A stretch of DNA of 64,000 bases, from contig CAUJCX010000035.1 in assembly GCA_963169235.1 (NCBI GenBank), positions 186,001 through 250,000 of the forward strand, written 5' to 3'. This stretch comes from Actinomycetota bacterium. GTDB lineage: Bacteria; Actinomycetota; Thermoleophilia; Miltoncostaeales; Miltoncostaeaceae. Positions 18,163-28,331 of this stretch are shown here, one piece after another; within the stretch, counting starts at the first letter, position 1; every line of letters starts with the position of its first letter. The notes below the pieces were generated by a model. That model worked only from the letters and a program-made list of their open reading frames with translations. It had not been told where the DNA came from and did not search any database. The position numbers were made by a program, and so were the translations under genes.

Positions 18163-18852
18163 ACCCCTCGCCGCGTCATCACCCGGATCCTCATCACCAT
18201 CGCGGGGCTGTTCGTGCTGGGGGCCGTCCTGGTGCCGCTGTTGTCGCGCCACACCACCACGACGCAGCGCCTCGAGGTCGGCGTCGGCGAGCTGGTGGAC
18301 GTCCACACCGACCGCGGCGCCATCACGGTGCACCGCGGGGCGGCGGGCTTCACCGCCAAGCGGGCCTACGTCCTCAGCGCGCCGTCCGTCAGCGTGCGGC
18401 GCTCCGACGAGGGCGTCGCGGTCGACGCGACGTGCCCCGGGTGGGCGTTCGTCTCGTGCAGCACCGACATCGACCTGACCGTGCCCGAGGGCGTCAACGT
18501 CTCGGTGCGCACGGCGCGCGGTCCCATCACCGTGCGCGATGCCTCCGGCGAGGTGTTCGCGCGCAGCGACCTGGGCACCGTCAGCCTGTCGGGCGCACCC
18601 GACGTGGCGCAGGCCCGCTCGGTCGAGAACGCCATCACGCTCGACCTCAGCGCCCGCCCGCGCGAGGTGGGGGCCACCAGCGAGACCGGCAGCATCGTGG
18701 TGCGGCTGCCCGGCGGCGGTTACAAAACCGTGGACGTTGCGAGCAAAGCCGGTGCCCACACCGTCAAGGGCGTGACCGTGGACTCCGATGCCAAGGGCAC
18801 GATCGTCGTGCACTCAGGTTCCGGCGACGTGGAGGTGCAGGGCACACGCTGA
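18160..18852 (+). CDS. Membrane-anchored DUF4097-like beta protein
   Basis: The 230-residue product has a short basic N-terminus, one membrane helix (ILITIAGLFVLGAVLVPLL, residues about 8-27), then an exported beta-solenoid-like domain with short repeats (VHTDRGAITVHRG, VRTARGPITVRDASG, SETGSIVVRLPGG, VHSGSGDVEVQG). The xxxGxIxV repeat pattern is that of DUF4097, a group often annotated as putative adhesins. The GTG at 18160 fits a leaderless start. It is followed after 82 bp by the LexA-controlled gene. The role is unknown; an envelope-stress or surface function is a guess. Confidence 0.7.
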   Translation: MTPRRVITRILITIAGLFVLGAVLVPLLSRHTTTTQRLEVGVGELVDVHTDRGAITVHRGAAGFTAKRAYVLSAPSVSVRRSDEGVAVDATCPGWAFVSCSTDIDLTVPEGVNVSVRTARGPITVRDASGEVFARSDLGTVSLSGAPDVAQARSVENAITLDLSARPREVGATSETGSIVVRLPGGGYKTVDVASKAGAHTVKGVTVDSDAKGTIVVHSGSGDVEVQGTR

Positions 18853-18895
18853 TGCCGCGGCGCGTTCGCGGTGGTGCGCCGTCCGCGACACCTCC

Positions 18896-18901
18896 TAAGG
18901 T
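18896..18901 (+). promoter_or_regulatory. -10 element TAAGGT of the SOS-type gene
   Basis: TAAGGT places the transcription start near 18908, inside the LexA box that follows. A bound repressor would block initiation. Confidence 0.5.
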
Positions 18902-18903
18902 AC

Positions 18904-18917
18904 CGAACACATGTTCG
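18904..18917 (+). promoter_or_regulatory. LexA (SOS) box
   Basis: CGAAC-ACAT-GTTCG has two perfect inverted 5-bp arms with a 4-bp centre. It matches 13 of 14 positions of the Gram-positive SOS box CGAACRNRYGTTYC and the actinobacterial core GAACNNNNGTTC. It lies directly after a -10 element. I noticed no second copy in the window. Confidence 0.8.
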
Positions 18918-18934
18918 CATCGGGAGGTCAGGAC

Positions 18935-19198
18935 GTGGAACCTCAGCTGTGCTTGTTCGGAGGGGCGGATGATGTGCCGCCCCGTCCCCGCCGCCGGCGC
19001 TCGGCGTCGCGCAACGAGCGCATGGCCCAACGCGTCGACGAGCTGGTGTGGCGTCACGAGCGCCAGGCCGAGGCCTGCCGGAGGGCGGGCGACGTCATCG
19101 GCGAGCGGCGGGCCCGCGAAGAGGCCCGCGACGCCCGCCGCTCGGCCCAGATCCTGCGGGCGGGGCCGGGAGGCGTCGCGGACGTGATGGCCGCCTGA
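18935..19198 (+). CDS. Small LexA-controlled protein with N-terminal clamp-binding-like motif
   Basis: The 87-residue protein starts VEPQLCLFGG: residues 4-8 are QLCLF, one residue away from the bacterial sliding-clamp motif QL(S/D)LF. A basic stretch (RPRRRRSASRNER) and one long charged amphipathic helix (about residues 35-75, rich in Arg, Glu and Ala) follow. I do not recognise the family. GGAGG stands 7 nt before the GTG at 18935; the ATG at 18911, in the same frame, would add eight residues and lies inside the LexA box. DNA-damage induction is well supported by the box. Clamp binding, and therefore a role in replication control or repair, is inference. Confidence 0.7.
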   Translation: MEPQLCLFGGADDVPPRPRRRRSASRNERMAQRVDELVWRHERQAEACRRAGDVIGERRAREEARDARRSAQILRAGPGGVADVMAA

Positions 19199-19202
19199 GA
19201 GC

Positions 19203-19532
19203 TCAGCCCCCGTCGCCGTCCACGGGGTCGGCGGGCCAGAAGTCGGGCAGGTCCATCTCGAAGCCCCCGTCCTCGTCGGCATGCGCGGCGTGCCACGCCG
19301 TGAAATCGGGGATCGAGAAGCCGATCACCTTCAGGGAGTGCTGGTCGAGGCGCACCTGGATCTCACGCTCGGGGTCCCACACCGTGCGTCCGGCCTGAAG
19401 CGGGCCGTACGAGCAGTGGAACACGTCCTTGTCGGTGTCGTGCTGGGTGAACGTCTCGATCTGCGGCGGCTTGCCGGGAGGGCCCCCAGCGGCCGGCGGG
19501 AGGGCTGGTGGCATCGGAGGGGTGGTGGACAT
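19203..19532 (-). CDS. Hypothetical protein with Pro-rich N-terminus
   Basis: The 109-residue product starts with about 25 residues rich in Pro, Ala and Gly, then has one compact domain. The strand pattern is FHCSYGPLQAGRTVW.. EIQVRLDQHSLKVIGFS.. and then an acidic tail MDLPDFWPADPVDGDGG. The middle strands (RLDQHSLKVIGFSIPDF) loosely recall small DUF2283-like beta proteins, but I would not assign it. The ATG at 19532 has GGAGA upstream, and a TAGCCT element lies further up on the same strand. It converges on the SOS gene with a 4-bp gap, so the two transcripts must overlap. Confidence 0.6.
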   Translation of the reverse strand: MSTTPPMPPALPPAAGGPPGKPPQIETFTQHDTDKDVFHCSYGPLQAGRTVWDPEREIQVRLDQHSLKVIGFSIPDFTAWHAAHADEDGGFEMDLPDFWPADPVDGDGG

Positions 19533-19743
19533 GGCGTCTCCGTTCGTCGAATGCCGTGGGACCGTCGTTCCGCGGCCCACCCCGTAAGGCTAGCGAGGCG
19601 GGGCGCCGCCGGGGCGGGGCCGGGCCGGGATGACGGGCGCCGCCGCCCCGCGCCCCCTGCCGACGCGGGCTACCGGTTGCTCCCCGCGACAGGCATCATC
19701 CGTCCGCTGCCCACCGGCGCCACCGCCCCGACCAGAGGTCGCC

Positions 19744-20541
19744 ATGCTCGATCCGCGCACGTTGACCCGGGCCGACCTGCCGGCGGTGTTCACGCCCGAC
19801 ACCCTCCGCACGCTGCCGATGGGGGTGCTGAAGCGGCTGCGCGACCCGCGCAACGGCGTGCTGAGCCCGGACGACCAGAAGGCCTACGACGCCGCTCTGC
19901 ACCAGCTGATGGCCGACGCCGCGCAACGCATCTCGGGCCGGATGGACCCGGCGGACTGGGAGCGGATCGCCCAGCATGCCCACCGGGGCGGGGGCCGGCG
20001 CGGGGCCCGCGAGGACAAGCGCCTCCAGCGGATCGCACGCCGGTTCGGCGCCCCGGTGGAGGCGGCCGAGGAGCTCGCGCCCGGCGTCGACTGGTCGTTC
20101 GCGGCGCCCGCGGAGCTGGTGGCCCAGGCGCCGCCCACGGAGCCTCCCGCTGCGCCCGCCGAGTCGCCCGCCGAGTCGCCGTCCGCGGACGCCCTCCCCC
20201 GCGTGGACGAGGACGAGACGCTGCCGCAGTTCGAGGAGCGGATGACCGAGCAGATGCAGCTGGTCGGGATCATGGCCGACCTCGCCGAGATGAGCCACCG
20301 CACGTACGACCTCGAGCGGCAGCGCGACCGGTCGGAGACCCGCACCGTGTTCTTCGGCTTCGTGGTCTCCGTCGCGGTGCTGGTGGCGGGGTGGGCGCCG
20401 CTGGTCGCCACCCACGACTGGCCGGAGCGGCTCTGGATCGTGGGTCTCACCGTGGCCACGTGCGTGGTCGCGGGCGTCGTGTACGCGCTCACCCGTCACT
20501 GGCAGAAGCGGCAGGAGGCGGCGTCGGAGCCGGAGTCCTGA
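19744..20541 (+). CDS. Hypothetical protein with cytoplasmic helical domain and two C-terminal membrane helices
   Basis: The 265-residue protein has an N-terminal helical part with several Arg/Lys-rich stretches, a Pro/Ala-rich acidic linker (about 125-160), a coiled-coil-prone segment (FEERMTEQMQLVGIMADL and on), and two membrane helices near the end (VFFGFVVSVAVLVAGWAPL and IVGLTVATCVVAGVVYAL), with a short basic tail. This layout suggests a tail-anchored scaffold or regulator with its N-terminus in the cytoplasm. No family is recognised. The ATG at 19744 has AGAGG upstream. A hairpin (20605-20620) lies downstream. Confidence 0.65.
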   Translation: MLDPRTLTRADLPAVFTPDTLRTLPMGVLKRLRDPRNGVLSPDDQKAYDAALHQLMADAAQRISGRMDPADWERIAQHAHRGGGRRGAREDKRLQRIARRFGAPVEAAEELAPGVDWSFAAPAELVAQAPPTEPPAAPAESPAESPSADALPRVDEDETLPQFEERMTEQMQLVGIMADLAEMSHRTYDLERQRDRSETRTVFFGFVVSVAVLVAGWAPLVATHDWPERLWIVGLTVATCVVAGVVYALTRHWQKRQEAASEPES

Positions 20542-20604
20542 CGCCGTCCGCCGCCGTTCGCCGCGGCCCTGGCGCCGGTGCGACGAAAAGCGTACCGTTC
20601 CCCG

Positions 20605-20620
20605 GCCCCCGCACGGGGGC
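20605..20620 (+). terminator. Short hairpin GCCCCC-GCAC-GGGGGC before the MFS gene
   Basis: The stem is followed by TT. It could end the upstream gene or, since a TACCGT -10-like element precedes it (20593-20598), act as a leader structure of the MFS gene. Confidence 0.4.
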
Positions 20621-20650
20621 TTCCTGCCTGACGCCAGAAAGCGCACCGAC

Positions 20651-22135
20651 GTGACCCCATCCCCGAACCGGCGCTGGTTCGCGCTGGTGCTCCTGAGCCT
20701 CACGCAGTTCGTGCTCGTCATCGACGTGTCCATCGTCAACGTGGCCCTGCAGGCCATCGACGACTCGCTGAACTTCTCGGACGCCAACCTGCAGTGGATC
20801 CTCAGCGCCTACACGCTGACGTTCGGCGGCCTGCTGCTGCTGGGCGGGCGCCTGGGCGACCTCTACGGACGCCGGCGGCTCTTCCTGACGGGCCTCGTGG
20901 TCTTCATCGTGGGCTCGGCGCTGTGCGGGTTCGCGCAGAGTGAGCTGATGCTGATCCTGTCGCGCGCCCTGCAGGGGGCCGGCGCGGCGATCATCTCGCC
21001 GGTGGCGCTGTCCATCCTCACCACGATCTTCCCCGAGGGCGCCGAGCGCAACAAGGCGCTGGGCATCTGGGGCGCCATCGCCGGCATCGGCGGCGCGGTG
21101 GGGGTGCTGGCCGGCGGCCTGCTGGTGGAGTTGCTGTCGTGGCACTGGATCTTCCTGGTCAACATCCCCATCTGCCTGGCGGTGCTGGTGATGGCCCCGC
21201 GGCTGATCGACGAGAGCGTCGGCGAGGGATCGCACCACCTCGACGCGCTCGGCGCGCTGGTGGTCACGGCCGGCCAGGCCCTGTTCATCTACGGCCTCGT
21301 GCACGCCCAGACGAACGGCTGGACGACGGCGACGACCATCGCGTGCCTCGTCGTCGGCGTCCTGCTGCTGGTGTCGTTCGTGTTCATCGAGAAGCGGGTG
21401 AAGGACCCCCTGCTGCCGCTGGAGATCTTCCGCAACCGCAGCCTCCTGGGGGCCAACGTCGTCGGCTTTCTGCTGGGCGCGTCGATCTTCGCGATGTTCT
21501 TCTTCCTGTCGCTGTACATGCTGAACGTGCTGGGCTTCTCGGCGCTCGAGACCGGCGTGCGCTACCTGCTGTTCGCGGTGGTCAGCGTGCTCGCCGCGGG
21601 GGCGTCGCAGGCGCTGGTCACGCGCATCGGCGTCAAGCCCGTGCTGCTCACCGGCCTCGGCTTCCTGATGGCGGGCCTCGTGTACTTCACGTTCATCCGC
21701 GTGGAGGGCTCGTACCCGCGCGACCTCGTCCCGGGGTTCATCGTGGCGGCCATCGGCCTGGGCTTCTCGTTCGTGCCCGTGTCGATCGCGGCCCTCACCG
21801 GCGTCACCGCCCGGCTCGCGGGCGCGGCGTCGGGCCTCATCAACACGTCGCAGCAGATCGGCGGCGCCGTCGGCATCGCGATCCTGTCGACGGTGGCGTT
21901 CACGGTGAAGGACCACCGCATGGAGGACGGGCAGGCGGCCGCCCAGCAGGCCATCCAGTCCGGCGGCAACCCCGATCAGGTGATGGGGCGGCTGGCGGGC
22001 TCGGCGTTCGTGGACGGCTTCCACGCGGCGTTCTGGGTGGCCGCGTGCATGGCCGTGGTGGGCCTCGTCGCGACGATCATCCTGGTGCCCAACCTCAAGG
22101 GCGAGGCCGCGTCCGGGCACGGCGCCCCGTTGTAG
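20651..22135 (+). CDS. MFS drug efflux transporter, DHA2 (14-TM) family
   Basis: The 494-residue protein is a proton-driven exporter of the EmrB/QacA type. Visible signatures are DVSIVNVALQAI in TM1, the motif A loop GGRLGDLYGRRRLF, the RALQGAGAAIISPVALSIL motif C-like region, and about 14 hydrophobic segments, with WHWIFLVNIPI typical of DHA2. The substrates cannot be predicted. No regulator is adjacent: the gene upstream is unrelated, and the mutase follows 89 bp downstream. The GTG at 20651 has GAAAG upstream. Confidence 0.88.
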   Translation: MTPSPNRRWFALVLLSLTQFVLVIDVSIVNVALQAIDDSLNFSDANLQWILSAYTLTFGGLLLLGGRLGDLYGRRRLFLTGLVVFIVGSALCGFAQSELMLILSRALQGAGAAIISPVALSILTTIFPEGAERNKALGIWGAIAGIGGAVGVLAGGLLVELLSWHWIFLVNIPICLAVLVMAPRLIDESVGEGSHHLDALGALVVTAGQALFIYGLVHAQTNGWTTATTIACLVVGVLLLVSFVFIEKRVKDPLLPLEIFRNRSLLGANVVGFLLGASIFAMFFFLSLYMLNVLGFSALETGVRYLLFAVVSVLAAGASQALVTRIGVKPVLLTGLGFLMAGLVYFTFIRVEGSYPRDLVPGFIVAAIGLGFSFVPVSIAALTGVTARLAGAASGLINTSQQIGGAVGIAILSTVAFTVKDHRMEDGQAAAQQAIQSGGNPDQVMGRLAGSAFVDGFHAAFWVAACMAVVGLVATIILVPNLKGEAASGHGAPL

Positions 22136-22141
22136 TAGCCT
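22136..22141 (+). promoter_or_regulatory. -10 element TAGCCT ahead of the methylmalonyl-CoA mutase
   Basis: It abuts the stop codon of the MFS gene and would give a leader of about 77 nt, too short for a cobalamin riboswitch. Confidence 0.4.
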
Positions 22142-22224
22142 GGGGGCCAGTTCGGCGGGGTTCGACCGGGGGGACGCCACGCCACCATCCATCGTCCCAC
22201 CCTGCGCCCGTTTAAGGAGCCCGC

Positions 22225-24387
<2,163 letters not shown>

Positions 24388-24390
24388 GCC

Positions 24391-25377
24391 GTGGCCGCGG
24401 TCCCGGACGGCGCGCCCGGCCTTGCGCCGGGTGATCGCCGCGCCCTGGCGAAGGCCATCACGCTGGTCGAGTCGACGCGGCCGTCCGACCGCCCGGCCGC
24501 CCGGCGCCTGGTGGCGTCCGCGGCGGCGGGGTCGAGCCCGGCGGTGCGCATCGGCATCTCGGGGCCGCCCGGTGCCGGCAAGAGCACGCTCATCGAGGCC
24601 CTCGGAAACCACATACTGGACATGGGACACCGCATCGCGGTACTGGCGGTGGACCCGACGTCGACGGTCACCGGCGGCTCGATCCTGGGCGACAAGACCC
24701 GCATGGTCACGTTGGCGCGGCGGCCCGAGGCGTTCGTGCGCCCCTCACCGGCGGGCACGACCCTGGGCGGTGTCGCGCGTCGCACGCGCGAGTGCATCGT
24801 GCTGTGCGAGGCGTACGGCGCCGACGTGGTCATCGTCGAAACCGTCGGGGTGGGGCAGTCGGAGGTCGCGGTCGCCGGCATGACCGACGTGTTCGTGCTG
24901 CTCGCTCCGCCCGGCGGAGGCGACGACCTGCAGGGCATCAAGCGGGGTGTCATGGAGCTGGCCGACCTGGTGGTGGTGACGAAGTGCGATGGCGACCTGG
25001 CGGCCGCCGCCCAGCGCACCGTCGCCGACCACCGCGCGGCGGTGAGGCTACTGGCGCGTCGCGACCTGGACGTCATGCCCACCGTGCGGGCGGTGTCGGC
25101 CGTCACCGGCGAGGGAATCGCCGAGCTGTGGCAGGCCGTCATGGGCGTGCACGCGGCGCTGGAGGCGTCGGGCGCGCTGGAGGGCCGCCGCGCACGCCAG
25201 CGGGTCGCGTGGATGTGGGACGAGGTGCGCGACGCCCTGGCCGAGCGGGTCACGCGCACGGGCGCCGATGTCGCGGTGCTCGAGGCGGACGTGGCGGCCG
25301 GCGACCTCACGCCCCAGGATGGGGCCATGCGGCTGGTGCGCGACGCGTTCGCCACGCCGCCCGCGTCCGGGACTTAG
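24391..25377 (+). CDS. meaB: Methylmalonyl-CoA mutase-protecting GTPase MeaB
   Basis: MeaB is a G3E GTPase that gates cobalamin loading and ejects damaged cofactor from the mutase. The 328-residue chain has the P-loop GPPGAGKSTLIEAL, VDPTSTVTGGSILGDKTRM (switch region), DVVIVETVGVGQSEV (Walker B and switch II), and VVTKCDGD (base recognition, an NKxD variant, TKCD). It is translated from the same transcript as the mutase. Its stop codon overlaps the stop of the convergent secreted-protein gene, so the transcripts run into each other. Confidence 0.93.
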   Translation: MAAVPDGAPGLAPGDRRALAKAITLVESTRPSDRPAARRLVASAAAGSSPAVRIGISGPPGAGKSTLIEALGNHILDMGHRIAVLAVDPTSTVTGGSILGDKTRMVTLARRPEAFVRPSPAGTTLGGVARRTRECIVLCEAYGADVVIVETVGVGQSEVAVAGMTDVFVLLAPPGGGDDLQGIKRGVMELADLVVVTKCDGDLAAAAQRTVADHRAAVRLLARRDLDVMPTVRAVSAVTGEGIAELWQAVMGVHAALEASGALEGRRARQRVAWMWDEVRDALAERVTRTGADVAVLEADVAAGDLTPQDGAMRLVRDAFATPPASGT

Positions 25378-26861
25378 CGCAGGCGGGTGACGCGCACCGC
25401 GCGACCGGGCGTCTTGCCCGCCGCGTACACGCGCACCAGCGTGCGGCGCACGCCCTTGTACTGCGCCGGGAACCGCACCTTCAGGCTGAACGACCACGTC
25501 TTGCCCGGGGCGACCACGGCGGTGCGGCGCCACACGGTGTTGCCGGTGCGGACGTCGCCGCGCACCAGACGCTGCGCGATGATCACCCGGCGCGGCACCG
25601 AGATGGCGGCGGCGACGCGGCGCAGCGGCACGGTGGACGTGTTGCGCACCGTCACGCGCAGCACGCCGCGTCCACCCCGGCGGGCGGTCGTGGGCGTCGT
25701 CGCCCTCCACGTCCAGCCCGGGCTGGTCGTGCGGGTGACCGTGCCGGTGGGCGTGGCGGGGGGCGTGGGCGTCCCCGAGGGGGCGGACGTCTCGGGGCAC
25801 GTCACCTGGGTGCTACCGGTCCACGTGTTGGTCGACGCGTCGGCGTCGGAGTAGCGCCCGCTCGCATCGCCCACGGCCAGCGTGGCGGTGGACGCCAGCA
25901 CCCCGCAGTCGGCAGCGGTGGCGGTGCGCGTCGCGCGGAACGTCACGCGGGTCCCGGGCGCCACCACCGCCGGGGAGCCGGCCGCCGGGGTCAGCGGACC
26001 CAGGCGCGAATCGGTCACCGCCAGCGCGGCGAGCGGAAGGGGAGCCTGGCCGACGTTGACCACGGTGGCGTCGCGCACGATGGTGTCGCCCACCGCGTAC
26101 GCGCTGCGCTCGAAGGGGGCGATGACCTGCGCGTCCACCGAGCACGCGACCGTCACGGGGGTATGGGCGACGTTGTCGGCGGGGTTGGCGTCGGGTGCGC
26201 TCACCCGGCCGCCGAACGTCGCGGTGACGGTGGGGGCCACGGCGCCGAAGCAGTCGTCGGGCGTCACCAGCGTGCTGCCCGCAGACAGCGTCACGGCGCC
26301 GTCGCCCGGCAGCTCGTCCGGTGCCGCGATGACGGGATCGCCGATGGTGAGCCCGCCGGCGGGGTCGAGCGCCACGTCGCGCCACGGGAACCACGTCGTG
26401 CCCGCGTTGCGCAGCGTCAGCGTCCAGGCAACGGTGTCGCCAGGCCGGGCCACGGCCCGGTCGGGGCTGAGCGACGCGGCGACGTCGAAGTTGCACCGGG
26501 GCGTCGAGGCGGACGCCGTCGCGCTGGCGGCTCCGTCCAGGCGCCACGTCAGGCTGGACGTGGTGAACGGCACGCGCACCGCGATGCGGGTGGTGCCGGG
26601 AGTGAACACGCTCGGCTGCCCGCGGTCGGCGTCGCCCGTGGTGAAGTAGTTGTACGGCGACGTCTTCTGGCCGGCGGGGATCGTGACCGGGTCCGTGCCG
26701 TCCAGCGCGTAGCCGAAGTACGCCAGCGAGCCGCCCGCGGGGTTGTCGGCCACGCACGTCACCGACTCCACGGGCAGGGGCGCGGCGACTGCCGGGGAGG
26801 CCACCGCGGCGAACGCCGGCACCACCACCACCAATGCCTTACATGTTGCTCGCGCGCGCAC
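25374..26861 (-). CDS. Secreted multi-domain protein with DUF11-like repeats
   Basis: The 495-residue product has a signal peptide (KALVVVVPAFAAVASPAVA, cleavage near residue 27). Residues 28-120 are a beta domain, and two or three DUF11/CARDB-like modules follow (TVAWTLTLRNAGTTWFPW, IVRDATVVNVGQAPLP, LRVTVRNTSTVPLRRVAA), split by a Pro/Thr-rich linker (about 365-385). Single cysteines recur in each module and may form disulfides. There is no sortase signal or C-terminal anchor. The protein is probably released or wall-associated. The GTG at 26861 fits a leaderless promoter, while the region near it is AT-richer than the gene. The function is unknown. Confidence 0.7.
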   Translation of the reverse strand: MRARATCKALVVVVPAFAAVASPAVAAPLPVESVTCVADNPAGGSLAYFGYALDGTDPVTIPAGQKTSPYNYFTTGDADRGQPSVFTPGTTRIAVRVPFTTSSLTWRLDGAASATASASTPRCNFDVAASLSPDRAVARPGDTVAWTLTLRNAGTTWFPWRDVALDPAGGLTIGDPVIAAPDELPGDGAVTLSAGSTLVTPDDCFGAVAPTVTATFGGRVSAPDANPADNVAHTPVTVACSVDAQVIAPFERSAYAVGDTIVRDATVVNVGQAPLPLAALAVTDSRLGPLTPAAGSPAVVAPGTRVTFRATRTATAADCGVLASTATLAVGDASGRYSDADASTNTWTGSTQVTCPETSAPSGTPTPPATPTGTVTRTTSPGWTWRATTPTTARRGGRGVLRVTVRNTSTVPLRRVAAAISVPRRVIIAQRLVRGDVRTGNTVWRRTAVVAPGKTWSFSLKVRFPAQYKGVRRTLVRVYAAGKTPGRAVRVTRLR

Positions 26862-26873
26862 GGCGAGACCTTA
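26859..26873 (-). promoter_or_regulatory. Leaderless promoter of the secreted DUF11-like gene
   Basis: On the minus strand, TAAGGT (26873-26868), 6 nt, then GTG at 26861. Confidence 0.5.
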
Positions 26874-27076
26874 TCCCCGCCCGCGGCCCGCGGACCCTCC
26901 CCGGCGGTATAGGCCGCACCGCATGCACGTCGCGTTCTGGCGGCCTCTCCCCCGAGAAGCCCCGTGGCATGCGGGCGGGGGAGAAGCCGGGCGGGGGAGG
27001 GGCACCCGAAAAAGAGGGACCCGGGGAGGGGGTCGGAGGACTGTTGCCGGGTGCGCGGGGCGCCTATTAACCGGGC

Positions 27077-28312
27077 ATGAGCCTTTCGATCCCCTCGCTG
27101 CGGCGGGCCCTGCCGGGCACCGTCGAGGCCCTCATCCTGTTCCTCGTGATCATGATGGCCCCGTCCCCCGCGTCGGCGGCCTCGATCACGGTCGCCCCGG
27201 GCGACACGCTGGCCGGCATCGCCGGCCGCCACGGCGTCTCGGTCGCGTCGCTGGCCGCCGCCAACGGCATCCGCAACCCCAACGTGATCGTGGTGGGTGC
27301 GCACCTGACCCTGCCGGGCTCGGGCGCGACCGCGTCCACCGGCGCGGCGGCGACCGGCGGAGGCGTCCACACCGTGCGCGCCGGCGAGACGCTTGCGGGC
27401 ATCGCGTCGCGGTACGGCGTCACCGCCACCCGGCTGGCGGCCGTGAACAGCATCGCGAACCCCAACCTGGTGCGCGAGGGCACGAGGCTCAGCATCCCCG
27501 GCTCGGGAACCGCACGTACGGTGCCGGCCGTAGCCGTGGCGGGCTCGCCCGGCGTGCACGTGGTGCGCACGGGCGACACCCTGGGCGCCATCGCCGCGCG
27601 CTACGGCGTCGGCGTGACGGCGCTTGCGCGCGAGAACGGCCTCAGCAATCCCAACGTGGTGCCGGTGGGCACGCGCCTGCGGGTGCCCGGCCGCGCCGTC
27701 ACCCAGACCGTGGCCGTGACGGCCCCGGCGGGCGTCCACCGCGTGGTGGCCGGTGACACGGTGGGGTCCATCGCGGCGCGCTACGGCACCACGGCGGCGC
27801 GCGTGGCGTCGCTCAACGGGCTCGCGAACCCCAGCCTCATCACCATCGGCCAGAGCCTGCGCGTGCCCGGCAGCACCACCACATCGAGCGGCCAGGGCGC
27901 GTACATCGGCGCGCGCACGGTGCCGTCCGCCGAGGTGGTGGCGCTCATCAACAACGCGGCGGTGCGCTACGGGGTCGACCCGGCGCTGGCGCGCGCGGTG
28001 GCCTACCAGGAGAGCGGCTTCAACCACAACGTGCGGTCCCACGCGGGTGCCGTCGGCACCATGCAGCTGATGCCGGCCACGGCGCAGTGGGTCGGCCCGC
28101 TGCTGGTGGGACGCACCCTCAACCCGTACAGCGTGCGCGACAACGTCGACGGCGGCGTGGCGTACCTGGCGTGGCTCCAGCGGCGCACGCCCTCGTCGCG
28201 GCACGCGGTGGCCGGCTACTACCAGGGGCTGAACGCGCTGCGGGCCCGCGGCATGTTCGACGACACCAAGGCGTACGTGCGCTCGGTGATGGCCCACTAC
28301 GGAACCGTGTGA
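27077..28312 (+). CDS. LysM-repeat lytic transglycosylase
   Basis: The 411-residue exported enzyme is predicted to bind and cleave peptidoglycan. A signal segment (AFLILFLVIMMAP-like, ending PASAAS near residue 35) is followed by four LysM modules, each with a GDTLAGIAxRxGV...NxxxNPNxIxxGxxLxxPG pattern and spaced by Ala/Thr/Gly linkers. The C-terminal SLT domain has the catalytic glutamate in AYQESGFNHNVRSHAGA, then GTMQLMPATAQWVG and GVAYLAWLQRR. The ATG at 27077 lies 6 nt after TATTAA, so the mRNA may be leaderless. LigD starts 19 bp downstream but is functionally unrelated. Confidence 0.9.
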   Translation: MSLSIPSLRRALPGTVEALILFLVIMMAPSPASAASITVAPGDTLAGIAGRHGVSVASLAAANGIRNPNVIVVGAHLTLPGSGATASTGAAATGGGVHTVRAGETLAGIASRYGVTATRLAAVNSIANPNLVREGTRLSIPGSGTARTVPAVAVAGSPGVHVVRTGDTLGAIAARYGVGVTALARENGLSNPNVVPVGTRLRVPGRAVTQTVAVTAPAGVHRVVAGDTVGSIAARYGTTAARVASLNGLANPSLITIGQSLRVPGSTTTSSGQGAYIGARTVPSAEVVALINNAAVRYGVDPALARAVAYQESGFNHNVRSHAGAVGTMQLMPATAQWVGPLLVGRTLNPYSVRDNVDGGVAYLAWLQRRTPSSRHAVAGYYQGLNALRARGMFDDTKAYVRSVMAHYGTV

Positions 28313-28331
28313 TCGGCGTGATACTGGCGGC

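Noticed and set aside
22136-22224. Possible cobalamin riboswitch before the B12-dependent mutase
   Set aside because: The leader is under 90 nt and has no B12-box-like conserved core; a cobalamin riboswitch needs roughly 200 nt.
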